Source of the DNA: Nissolia schottii
Lineage: Eukaryota > Streptophyta > Magnoliopsida > Fabales > Fabaceae
Assembly (NCBI GenBank): GCA_003254905.1
Contig: QANU01047900.1
Location: 366,894 to 430,893, forward strand
Direction of reading: 5' to 3'
DNA length: 64,000 nucleotides
Shown here piece after piece: positions 24,033 through 36,200 of the stretch. The position numbers were made by a program, and so were the translations under genes. A model generated the notes under the pieces. It was not told the origin of the DNA. It worked only from the letters and a program-made list of their open reading frames with translations, and ran no database searches. How positions within the stretch are numbered: the first letter of the stretch is position 1; each line of letters starts with the position of its first letter.

Positions 24033-26220
24033 ACCAAATAATAATCATCACACATATCAATTATGTGAATGTTTCCCTCCATTGTCCAGTCTCGGTGGAG
24101 TAGTAGCTAACGTTTTTCCCAAGCACTTTTATCATCACATGTACACTCGAGCCATATATGGTTGACACCATTCCTTTAGCTCATCAGTGACCTCTACTTC
24201 TGGACAAGGATCATACTACTCATCACGTGGAGAATATCACTCTTCATAATCCCTCCCTTACCACCAATCTTCAGAATCTGGCTCGTCCTCAACATCATCA
24301 CCAACCGGTCTATGAAGTTTCTCCTTCTTTCTTCTCAACTTCACTCTGTTCCACTCCTATCTCATCCTGCATTTTGACTTTTTTGGTAGCTATAACCATC
24401 GGGATCTCACTCATCCCTCCCCCAAGCTTCCTCCTTTATTTAAACCTCCTTAATTAGTCTATGTAACTCTGTCTCGTTAAAAACATCCTTTAAAAATAAT
24501 TTTGTGGAAATGAAATTCAATGGAAGGAAAGAAAGAGTACACCAATTCGCATATAACACTAGAGGAGTCTCTTATTAATTACCACTATAATCATATCGTG
24601 GTATTCCTTGTAAATGTTTAATTAGTTACTATTGATTATATTAATTTAAATTTATTTTTTTACATTTCATTTCTCTAATTAATCATTTTTAACTTTTCAT
24701 CTTCTATAATTTATTTAAATAATAGAAAACATATTTTTATATATACATAAAAAAAAACAGAGAGGTGAAGAGTTTAGTGCAATAGGATGAAGTTGAAAGA
24801 AAGGGTGAGCGTATGAAGTAGAGTGTATGATTTTAAAAAATAAAAGAAGGAAGTAATTATGAGTGTGAACAGATAAAAAGTAAAAAAAAAAAATCAATTA
24901 AATAAATAGAGTGAGGAGTGAGAGTAATTTAGAGGATTAAAGTTAAAAATTAATAGTGGGATAATTTAGGAAATTAAAGTAAAATTTAACGGTGAGAGTG
25001 GGAATAGACAAAAAGTTATGCTAATTAGCTCCACCCTAAATGAAAATGTAATTAAAAGAAATAAATTCAATTTTTTTATTCATTACTTCATCTTTAATTC
25101 ACTTGTTCTAACTCTAGGGTGACAAAATAATACTTTACAACTTGGTCCATTTTCATTTTCCTCTTATCCTACAAAAATAATAAGTTTTCTCTATTTTTCT
25201 CATTTCTAATATAATTTTTAAAAATGAAAATGTAAATTGCTTAGCTTTTTGGTGAGCTCAAAAATAAAACATATCTCTTTATTTTAAATGCCTAAATATA
25301 ATTATATGAAACTTTGTATTACGTAAAATTCCTGGATCCATCACGGTTTATAATTGATATTGATCAGTAATATTAAATTTACATTAAAAAAATTAAAACA
25401 AATGAAAGAAATATATAAAATATTAATTTAATTCATGGATAAATTGTTATGTCATACTTTATATTTTATTTTGTGGGTGTACTACTTTGTAGTTCAATAA
25501 AATATAACTCAAAATAATAAATATATAAAATTAGCTTAATAAACTCGGTAGATATTGTTTAACACCAAAAGTTATCAAATTTACATTGAGGAAAAATCAA
25601 GGATAAATTTAAAATCGTAAACTCGTTATCATTTTGATCGAATTTACTTAAACTCATACGAGTGTTAAAAAAAAACCTCACATAAGAGTTAACTTATTTT
25701 ATGTAATAGAATCATAAAATTAGTTTAAGAATTAATTTGAGAGTTTAATCATCCTATAAGTCAGTAAATATGACTCTCAAAACGCCTAACTTGTAGGCCC
25801 CCAGCGATATCAATGCACTGAATTGGCATGTTACCGTCATTTTCAACTAGTGCTAGTCAGTGATCAAAATTGCAGCACTTGTAATGGACCAAAGATTTCC
25901 AGAACATGCACAAAGGGATCCTTGTATAGAGCTAAAGGTTGGGTCATTGTTGTTTTGCCACATTTTGATACCATCTGCAGCAGGTGCCAACCTCTTTCAC
26001 CATGATACTTCCTCGTCAACTGAAAAAGGTAACCAAAACTCGTGCCCACTTTAGCAGTAATTAAGGTCGGTCCAGTAGGTTGCGTTCATGTTGTGCAAAC
26101 TGCAATCTGCGAGCACTTGTCTATTTTGCACCCACCTAATTATTGTAATCAGTGCTAAGTTAGGTTAAATATTGCATTCTCAATCCCACATTGAGCTCAA
26201 CAAACTATATCACTAATTCA
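24033..26220. other. Intergenic, no recognised gene
   Basis: A/T-rich sequence. The slightly less AT-rich part 25790-26060 has short frames on both strands (for example minus 26049-25864) that I could not match to a family. It may be a decayed coding or repeat fragment. Confidence 0.4.
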
Positions 26221-26224
26221 AATG

Positions 26225-26450
26225 TTTAACAGTAAAAGCATGTCTAATCATTTTAAAATAATGATTAGATAATGGAGAAAAAATACTCTAAAGTAAAAAT
26301 TTTACTTTAGAGGGTAAAGTGAGTGTTTTTATCATTAGATCATTCAAGTAGAAATTGGTCCATTACTCACTTAAATGATCAAATGATGAAAATAGTCACT
26401 TTACTATTTAAAGTAAAATCCTCATTTACTCATCTTAATTGAGGTTGACT
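26225..26450. repeat. Palindromic MITE-like segment
   Basis: CTCTAAAGTAAAA and TTTTACTTTAGAG form a perfect inverted pair around 26290-26317. Flanking words (ATGATTAGATAATG / ATCATTAGATCAT) are also loosely inverted. No target duplication was identified. Confidence 0.45.
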
Positions 26451-28035
26451 TACTTAGTCAATCGACTTTTCGCTCATGTAATAATTTAAGTTTAATTCCT
26501 AAGTTCTCTTATTATGGGTTATTTTGTAAATAACTTGATAAACATTTAATGAATCTAAAGATATATCTTGACTTTGAATAAATATTGGTCAACCCCAAAA
26601 TGTTGCACTTTGAACGATTATCCGATCTATCTATAACCCTCTCATCCACCTTTTAGTCCTTCCACTCACCTTTAGCCCTTTCATACGAGCAATCAAAGTA
26701 CTAATCAAAGTCATTATGTCTACTTAAACCGAGTAATCAAATTTACTATGATTAATCAATGTTTTATCTCTTTTTCTCCTTTTTCACTTCTATAATAACC
26801 ATTAACTAAAGAAAGGAAGATACCTCTAGGGCCTATATAGGTTTCTCTAATCTAATCCCAACCGTATTTTATGGTAAACATCACACCTATCTCGGCATGA
26901 ACATTGAACTTGGTTGAACACATCCCCTCATGGCAACTAATTAAGACCAATGATTCAACATATCCATGTGTTCAGCTCATAGCTCTAGACTTGTCCCATT
27001 TTCTTCTACTTGGACGCCTGCTTCTTCAATACTGATAAATATTGACGTATTCCAAATTCAAACTTAATGATTGCCAATTTGAGCAGGTCCTCCGGTCCAT
27101 ATATAGATTGATATGATGTGAGTTAGGCTAAGTGTGGGTTAACTTGTTACGCGTAAAAGAATAGTGCGGGTTGGTATAAAGAGATGGAAATGGGTAGGTA
27201 TGATAAATAAGATCTTCCTCTAGGGAGAAATTTTTTTGGGGACACTTTCTAACATCTTAAATTTAAATACACACATAATATAAAGTAATGGGACTCAAAA
27301 ACACGTATAGGACACATAATACAAGTGATAACACTCATTTTAATGTGTGTGCCTAAATTTAAGGAATTAAAATTTGTGTTAAAAAGGAATTTCTCTTTAG
27401 TCCAATCTAATTTTGTCACGGACCATTTTAAACAAGTCTCATGGTGATCATCCTGTCATCCCAAATCTTTTTATTTAATGTTTTTGTTAAATTAAATATT
27501 TTATAATTCCTTTCAATTTTATTGCATGAGACGGGAATTCCCGCGAATCCCCACTAGGAGTCGAGGAACGGGGATGGTGATATTAAAAACCCACTCCCCA
27601 CCCCGCTCAGCTTAGGTGACATTCCTAAGCTAGATATTCATCAAACATTTTTCAAAATTTGGCCGAAATAATTTTTGCTCTTAATTATCAGTCCAATTCT
27701 TGCAATATGCGCTTATTAATCCGGCTATTGTTTGGGCTCAGTCAACCTATTTGAACATTGGCCAATTTTTAAGGCCACTAGTTTCCTTGGAGCTATTGGA
27801 CCTCATTCTTTAAGAAATATGTTAGACCTATTTCTCTCTAGCACCTTGTTTTTATTTTTTTGGACGGAAGTACCTTGTTATTTTTTGTGCATTTGAACTT
27901 GAAATCTCGGACCGGCAAAAGAAAAAAAAACCCTTGAGATGGGTTTGTCAAAGTGCTTTCTCTGAAGGACACTAGAGACTCTGTTAGTTAATTGAAAAAA
28001 AAAAATATGTAAAAATCAAAGCAAAAAGTACCAAG
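26451..28035. other. Intergenic, no gene seen
   Basis: No coding or mobile-element signature that I can support. Confidence 0.45.
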
Positions 28036-29998
28036 TGGTTTTGTTAGCACAGATGGATAGGACCTACTCGAAAATAATGAACGCTGCTATCCAGATAGAA
28101 ACTAGTTTGTTCGCTCAAAGGGCCTCCAACGAAGCAAAAAGGGCCAAGCAACAGAGTGCCTTCACAAGACCCAATGTAGGGCAGGGCCCAAGCTAGTAGG
28201 GTCTTCTGTTGACGTTTCCCTGGCGAGCTATTTTCTCAGAGCCTACTCTGGTAGGCACAACACAGAGTAGAGGTAGTTAGCAGGGAGGGGTGTAGTTCTT
28301 AGAGAAGACGCTCTCCTTTCCCCGTTTCTCAACTTGCAGGAAGCACCACCCTGGTCATTGTCGATTTGGCACTTTAGGATGCTACGAGTGTGGAATAGAA
28401 GACCACATGAAGAGGGACTATCCCAACCTACGGCAACTTTTAGTCAAGGGTCAGTATGTCCAAGAAACCAAGCCACTCAACAGGTAGGAAGCTTTGGTGG
28501 GTCCATAGCTCTAGCAGACAAAGGTGTTGGGGATCGGGGCATAAACAATAAAGGACAAGGAAGCAGCTTTTTCGGTGGCCAAGGCACCAGCGACAGAGGA
28601 GTTCTCCATTTGTACACGTTGGCTCATCAGGATGCTCACGCACCCAACGCAATTTTAACAATTATCATTTTAGTATGTTCTTTTGATGTGCTTGCTTTAG
28701 TATACGGGGTCCTCGCACCTATATGTATCTCTGTTTTTAGGCATCTGTCTTAAAATATCACCTCTTGCTCTCAAGAGATCGTTTCAAATCAAGGTAGCGT
28801 CAGGCAAACCTCTCACGATATGCTCAGTTTAACACTCCCATGAGATCAGGATTATGCACATGGGCATAGTGTTAAATGTCCAGCAGAAGGTCCAGGTTTA
28901 GCGTAAGTCAGTCAGAGGCGCTCTGGCCAGCCTCAAGGTCCAAGTTGCGTCCCTGGAGATCTAGACACAACAAACCTAAGGTTCCAAGATAAAAGGAGCA
29001 CCACAAAGATCCTTAGTGGCATAGTATCGAGCTCAGAAGGAGTGTTACGATGCAGTTGTATGTCCCCAACGTTGGCAATTTGAGAAACCAAGTTATGGAA
29101 GGAGCTCACAGTACAACTTACTTGGTTCACATGGGATCGACAACGATGTACTAAGACCTAAAGGAACTCTTCTGATGGGAGAGGATGAAGAAGGATAGAG
29201 TAAATTTCGTGGCTAGGTGCCTCATGTGTCAACAAGCTAAAGCTAAACACCGGCAATCAACAGGAGAGTTGCAGAGGATATCCATACCTGGGTGGAGATA
29301 GGAATGGATCACCAGAGTCCCTGTGGTAGGGTTGCATATAACAACAGTTACCAAGCAAGTATCTAGATGGCCCCCTTCAAAGCTTTCCATCGGAGACATT
29401 GCGGATCTCCTCTTTAGTTGGTATGAAGCAAGCAAGGCGAAGTGTATGGCTCTCAAAAAGTTTCAAGGTGCAGTCAACCAGGCAATTTTGGAGACCAAAA
29501 TTGTTTAAGGGATGAATATTGTAACAACCCAGGTCGCAAGAGCCCGTCACAAAAGCCCAAAGAGTTCTCGGAGACGTGCTGCAACAAGTCAAGCATGCTC
29601 TAGTGCATCGACAACAGCAAGGCGTTGCAGCGTCGTTGCTGATTAGAAACCCTAATTTGTGCCTCCTTGGGCCAAAAGTGGACCCGACCAGCCCTTTTGG
29701 CCACCTCTCCACCTATATATAGAGCTCGCCTCTCCCTTTTTCAACTCTCTCAGAGCTTCAGACTCCTCTCTTCTGTAGAATGGAGTTCTCGCTTAGTTTC
29801 TTCCTCTCTCTCTTGTGAAGATGCGACGTCTTCACCAAGGGTAGGTAGCTATTCCTTTTAAGGATAACCTAGGGGAGTAGGTCTCGGTGCCACTACTTTG
29901 GTAGTGGTGGCTCTAAGGCAATCCACGGCCGCCGTGGTGATGCTGATGCCAGATAGCTGTTGCGATGCCGGATCGCCGTAGTATCAGTATACATCACA
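28036..29998 (+). mobile_element. Ty3-gypsy LTR retrotransposon, broken fossil with 3' LTR
   Basis: Starts in gag (AIQIETSLFAQRASNEAKRA near 28085), passes a zinc-knuckle region (CYECGIEDHMKRD near 28380) and ends in the integrase zinc-binding region (ELF.WERMKKD, VARCLMCQQAKAKHR near 29165-29255). Protease, reverse transcriptase and RNase H are essentially missing. An LTR follows at 29520 (TGTAACAACCC) with a TATA-type box (CTATATATAGAG) at 29711-29722, ending about 29998 (the right edge is uncertain). The 5' LTR is absent. Badly broken, with many breaks. Confidence 0.8.
29520..29998 (+). promoter_or_regulatory. Gypsy 3' LTR with TATA-type promoter facing the raffinose synthase gene
   Basis: CTATATATAGAG at about 29711 sits in an otherwise C/T-rich LTR, as in plant LTR promoters. 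It reads rightwards, toward the 3' end of the minus-strand gene that stops at 30262. Whether it is active cannot be seen. Confidence 0.45.
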
Positions 29999-30261
29999 GA
30001 CTAGAGAAGAATGGCCAAAAGGATTGCGATGAACCCAAAGGACCCAAAATCACATCAACTAAGATTAAAATTATAGCAAAACTCCTGTAAATTGTAATTT
30101 AACGCAAACTATAAGACAATTCTTGTTTATGGATTTACATATACCACCAATCACAGTCGCATGAATTGAATCAACGATGGATTTGTTTATACAATACAAA
30201 TATAAATATTTAATATAGAACAAAGTCTTGTGCAGTTATTTCCCATCCATCAAATCTTGGT

Positions 30262-33200
30262 TCAGAACAAATACTCGACCGTGGAAAATCTTGAAGAACT
30301 AGGCCAAGGAACTTGGAGTTTAACCATGTTATCAGATTCATAATAATCAAATTCTACAGTAACTCCATCAATCTTGCAACTTACCGGCTTCTCTGATGCA
30401 AACACCCTCATTTCACCGTGCCCCCTCACCCCAATTCTCGCCAAATTCTCCTCTTCATCAAATTCAAATGACTGGATTGCGCCGCCGGAGTTAAGCATGT
30501 TCACCAATCCGATAGGAGCAAATTGGATTGATTTCTTTGGCAAGACTACCACCGGTGAAACTGTCATGAGCTCGAAGCTAAAAGGCTCAAGCGAGACCTC
30601 CATGCTCTCCGTGCATTTTAGGAGCCTCAACTTGGCATCCTTGAGCATGTAAACAGCAAATGTGTCAACCCCTTTTATGCATATTGGGTGCTTCCCTTTG
30701 CCCCATTCAATGTCTTTGGGACTTGCAAGGCAAGTCACAGAGTGCGAGCAGTCAGAGGCACTTTTGTTTCGCCTGGTCACAGGGCACCACCCTCCCCCTT
30801 GGCAATTAAACAGACCCAAAACTCCTGTATACTGTCGATAATAGAAAAAGAAACACAAAATTAGGATATAATGGGTTACACATTGTTGGAGAAATTCCTA
30901 AAAAAAACAAGATGAATTAAATCTTGATATAGCGCCAATAAAAAAATTACAGAGTCATCTAATTATGTATTGTCACATCACTAAAAATGTTTGATTTTTA
31001 TAATTATGAATTCAATTGTTATGTCCAAAAATATAAGAGTTCCACACATCCAATCATGTATTATCACACTAGTAAAAATAGTCAAAGTCTTATATCCGCT
31101 ACCTAAAAAGTACTCTCGTGTACAACAACTCATAATAGAATGACACTACCTAGCAACGGTATAAAAATTAATCTCTAATATGATAAGATAAAAATAGGTT
31201 ATGTCTTACCAGGTTGAGGTTCCAAATTTTGAGCATTGTTTTCCCATCATGCAGAGGGTCTTCAAATAAGCAGTCTCTGGTAGGAAGCGCATAGTGTTCG
31301 CACCGCAGAATGGTGCCATCAGGGAGGACCAGCTTCTTAAGCAACTTGAAGTTGTGCTTTCCGACAGAGTCGCTTACATAAATCGGTCCGCCAGAGATGG
31401 CTCGAGAAGCAGCATGGAACTCTGCACAGGCATGATCAGATTGGAACATGTCCCAATCCGGGTGAATAAAATTTCCCATCCACAAGCTGTTGTAGGCACA
31501 GTGCACCATATGACATCCTTGCAGCCAGTATGTACCGTTTGGATCTCCGGCCGGGTCGGTGCACCAAAAATCATCACCTGCACGCGCCAATGGATGTGTC
31601 ACAATCTTTGATGCACGGATACAAGTAGAATTATTCAGTATGATACAAGTGTGGTGAGCAGATATATTTTTAAAAAAATTGTCTAAATGCTATATATGTT
31701 CAAATAACATGGTTACTCCGTGTGTACAGATAATATTGTTCTTGTACATTAATCAAGTGGGTGGCGAGAGTTCAAAGACGCACCAACTCTTCCAAGTGAT
31801 ATGGTTTCTGTGCCAAGGAACATGAAGTCGTTGCACTGCTGCATGCTAGAAATGACACCATTGCCTTTGAAATGTTTCTTCACGGAAGCAGTGAGTGCTT
31901 TGTAGTATGCTTTTGCGAGTTCAACACGACCACCATATTCCTCAGACAGCATCTCTAGAACCTGACATGATCAAAAATCCTAATTAAGAATTCTGAATGA
32001 ATCTTTGTTCTGATTCATACCATTTAGTTCTGGTAAACATGACAAGGATTGACTATATAAACTGTCACATATAGAGCAACTACTATTTACTTTGCACCGT
32101 TCTATGACATCGACTGATCAATGAAGTTGTAGCTGCTAGACAGATACATGCTCCATATATAATTAGCTCATGGTCGTGCCAATGCAACAATGCACCTCTG
32201 AATGCAGTGACTGATCCAGAAAGTTTAGAGTAAGAATTTTACATAATTATATTTACACATCAAAAAAGTTAGATTAATCAAGTATAGAATAGTTGGATTA
32301 ATATATAGTAAATAACAGATTCAAAATAATAAAAGATCAACTAACAAGTGTTCTCTTCTCATTGAATGATCTTCTCATCATCAACACTATCAAATATCTC
32401 TTTTTCTATGTATGTTACCAAACAATCATTCAACCATTCATCTCTCATACTATTTCGAAGCTGATTCTTTATGATATTTATAGCAGAAAAAGTCATTTCA
32501 ACTTATGTAGTTGTTACAAGTAATGCCAAAACTAACTTCAAAAGAAGAAAGACCAATAGAATAAATGAAATGTTCTAGTTTCAACCAATTTCTGAAAAAG
32601 ACCACTAATCTCATTTACATTTGAGAAGTGATCACCAAAACACACATCTAAGATCAAATTCTCAAGTTGACTCTCAAGTGCTTAAAGATGAGTGGAAGAA
32701 AACTCAAGTAGATAGAATTTAGTTAAGAGAATCAACTTCTCCTTATCAAATGCAGAAGATGAATCCCTTAGATTTAAACAAGCTACACGAAAAAGTAGTT
32801 CGATATATACTATCAGAAGAGATATTTTTATAGTTTAATGAGTGAAATAAATAATAAAAAGGGTTAATTAAGTTTTTAGTCCCTGTAATATTGAAAAGTT
32901 TGGTTTTAGTCCCTGCATAAAAGTTTTAGTCCCTGAAAAATTGAAAAGTTTGGTTTTAGTCCCTGGAGATGTATGAGAGTTGACTGTGCTGACGTGGACG
33001 CGTCAGGCGCTGACGCGGCGCTGATGCGGCGCGCCACGCGGGATGCCACGTGGCATAACCCGCAAAACCCATGACCCGACCCCGACCCGACCCGATTTTT
33101 TATGACCCGCCCGTAAAATAAAATAAAAAAAAAAAAACCNNNNNNNNNNNNNNNNNNNNNNNNNNNNNNNNNNNNNNNNNNNNNNNNNNNNNNNNNNNNN

Positions 33201-36200
33201 NNNNNNNNNNNNNNNNNNNNNNNNNNNNNNNNNNNNNNNNNNNNNNNNNNNNNNNNNNNNNNNNNNNNNNNNNNNNNNNNNNNNNNNNNNNNNNNNNNNN
33301 NNNNNNNNNNNNNNNNNNNNNNNNNNNNNNNNNNNNNNNNNNNNNNNNNNNNNNNNNNNNNNNNNNNNNNNNNNNNNNNNNNNNNNNNNNNNNNNNNNNN
33401 NNNNNNNNNNNNNNNNNNNNNNNNNNNNNNNNNNNNNNNNNNNNNNNNNNNNNNNNNNNNNNNNNNNNNNNNNNNNNNNNNNNNNNNNNNNNNNNNNNNN
33501 NNNNNNNNNNNNNNNNNNNNNNNNNNNNNNNNNNNNNNNNNNNNNNNNNNNNNNNNNNNNNNNNNNNNNNNNNNNNNNNNNNNNNNNNNNNNNNNNNNNN
33601 NNNNNNNNNNNNNNNNNNNNNNNNNNNNNNNNNNNNNNNNNNNNNNNNNNNNNNNNNNNNNNNNNNNNNNNNNNNNNNNNNNNNNNNNNNNNNNNNNNNN
33701 NNNNNNNNNNNNNNNNNNNNNNNNNNNNNNNNNNNNNNNNNNNNNNNNNNNNNNNNNNNNNNNNNNNNNNNNNNNNNNNNNNNNNNNNNNNNNNNNNNNN
33801 NNNNNNNNNNNNNNNNNNNNNNNNNNNNNNNNNNNNNNNNNNNNNNNNNNNNNNNNNTTACGGCGGGTCATAAAAATTCGGGTCGGGTCGGGGTCGGGTC
33901 ATGGGTTTTGCGGGTTATGCCACGTGTCATCCCGCGTGGCGCGCCGCATCAGCGCCGCGTCAGCGCCTGACGCGTCCACGTCAGCACAGTCAACTCTCAT
34001 ACATCTCCAGGGACTAAAACCAAACTTTTCAATTTTTCAGGGACTAAAACTTTTATGCAGGGACTAAAACCAAACTTTTCAATATTACAGGGACTAAAAA
34101 CTTAATTAACCCTAATAAAAATATAAGTCAATTTCTTGAAATTAATTTTCCAATTTTCAAACTAAATAAATTAGTGGGAGCAAAAATGTACATAGGTCTA
34201 TATACTAAGAAATTTCAAAATCTTGGTGGGGCATGTGCCCCCACCATCTTGTTTGTGCGTACTTCTTTCGCCAAGTAGTATATGAATTTCTGAAACATGA
34301 ATTGTTCAGGCATGCGGGAAAGATGGTCGATATATACATGTCTAGAAGGAGAAGAAGAAGAACAAATGGACCGTTGGCATTCGTGCGTTACAGATGGAAA
34401 AGGCGAGGCTAGGAAAGCTATTCAAGATCAGTGGAACGGAGGTCTTAAGATAATGGTCTCTGAAGCGCACAAGAGAAAAGGGAAAGCCAATTCAGGGTGG
34501 GAGAGGAACATGAATGGAGACAGGTTTCAGAGCACAAAACCAGTGCAGAAGAATGAATGAACGAAGGGCAATTCAGAAGTGTGCTTCAGAGCTGAGAATG
34601 AAGGGCAATGAATGAAGGGTACTGAGAATGTGTGCTTCAGAGCTCAATTCAGAAGTGCTCATCCAAGGAAACATGTAATTGATAAACTTGTGCGAGGGGA
34701 GGTAAGCGATGAGAACATGGAGTGGTTGAAGAGAAGCAAGCACCATCGGCGAAATGTCTAAACCCATCAATCACAAAGATTTGTCAGGGAGTGGAATGGC
34801 GCAACTAATGTCAGGGAACTAGGTTTATGTAAAGCCATTGTTACGTTTGAAACTATCCAGGACATGGAGGAAGAGGCTTTAGATGGTGGGAAGGAGCTTC
34901 TCTTGAATCATTTTGAGGAGATCTGAAATGGAGGTGTGCCAGTCACGTAGGATATATATGGGTAGAATGCTATGGAATCCCTCCCTCCGCAGGAATGGAC
35001 AGGTTTGTGGTGAAGTTATTTGTTTTCATGAAGAAACCGTGAAGGGTGTATCTATCTATGTCCAAAGCAAGGATTCTAATAGATACATGTATGTATGGTG
35101 CAAAAGATTGAAGGTTGGGTCCAACTAGGAATTATTGGTAAGCAAATCTATAACATTTCGGTGAAGGAATGCTCGTCTGAATGTGAAAAAGTGCCAAGGA
35201 GGAGGATAGTGAATTGTTCGGAGATGGGTCGATGGGGAGGTGGGCCAAACACCATCACCACTAGCTTCTGACCCAACTTATCCCCTCGGATTTGGGCCTG
35301 GCGGAAGGTTGTTGTCAAGGCCCATATCACATTAATAAATCAAGAAATTGTGGCTGGCAGGCATGGTAAGAGGAATTAATTCGGCCTTAAATGGGCCTGG
35401 GGATGAAGAAAGGCCCAACAGGTTAGACTAAACAATCCATGCAAAGGTGTTGACGTGGAACCCGATACAGATAGCGTGGAGACTGAGGACAACATCTATG
35501 TCCCAAAAACACGAGAGCTCTAGAACGACGATGAGGACTTCGTGGCCAAAGCATAGCATCGAAAACTTGGAATTTACATAAGGATATGGGATTTTCAGTG
35601 GCGGATTTAATTGAAGATCTGAGCTCGTAGACAGAAGAAATTCCCTGAATTAAAGAAGCAGAGGCGAATCGAAGCTAAGGAGAGGATATTGGGGGTTGGT
35701 AAGTGACCTTATACTCTAATAAAACTACTTTCTTGGAATGTGAGGGGTTTGGGGTCCCCACGATGAAGAGGGTGGTTCGTGAAATAAAACCTGATATAAT
35801 AATAGGGTTATCAAAAATGAAAAAAGCTACCTTGATTTGTTTTGATATCAGGAAATTTTGGGGGGTGTAATGAGTTTTCTTGGTTGTCTATTGATGCATC
35901 TAATGGTGGAGGAGGCTTGGTGTGTGTTTGGGACACGAATTTTTTGTCTGGTGTCGCTATAACTACAGGGAGTAGATGGATTTGAATGTGCTTTTTGTTT
36001 GGTTTATGGGCAACACTCCAAAGCAGAGAGGGATGTCGTGTAGGATGAATTGAGATCCCTGTGTGCTATGGCAAATGTTCCTATGATTTTCTTTGGCAAT
36101 TTCAATGAAGTCCTTCAGCCAGTTGAAAGGAGAGGAGGTTATTTGCTATCTACAAGTATGAGAGATTTTCACGATTGGGTTAATGATCTGGGATTATATG

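Noticed and set aside
28440-28661. Minus-strand 73-codon frame
   Set aside because: Antisense to a decayed gypsy gag region; no support.
32906-33871. 321-codon minus-strand frame
   Set aside because: It runs through 718 N; there is no real sequence behind most of it.
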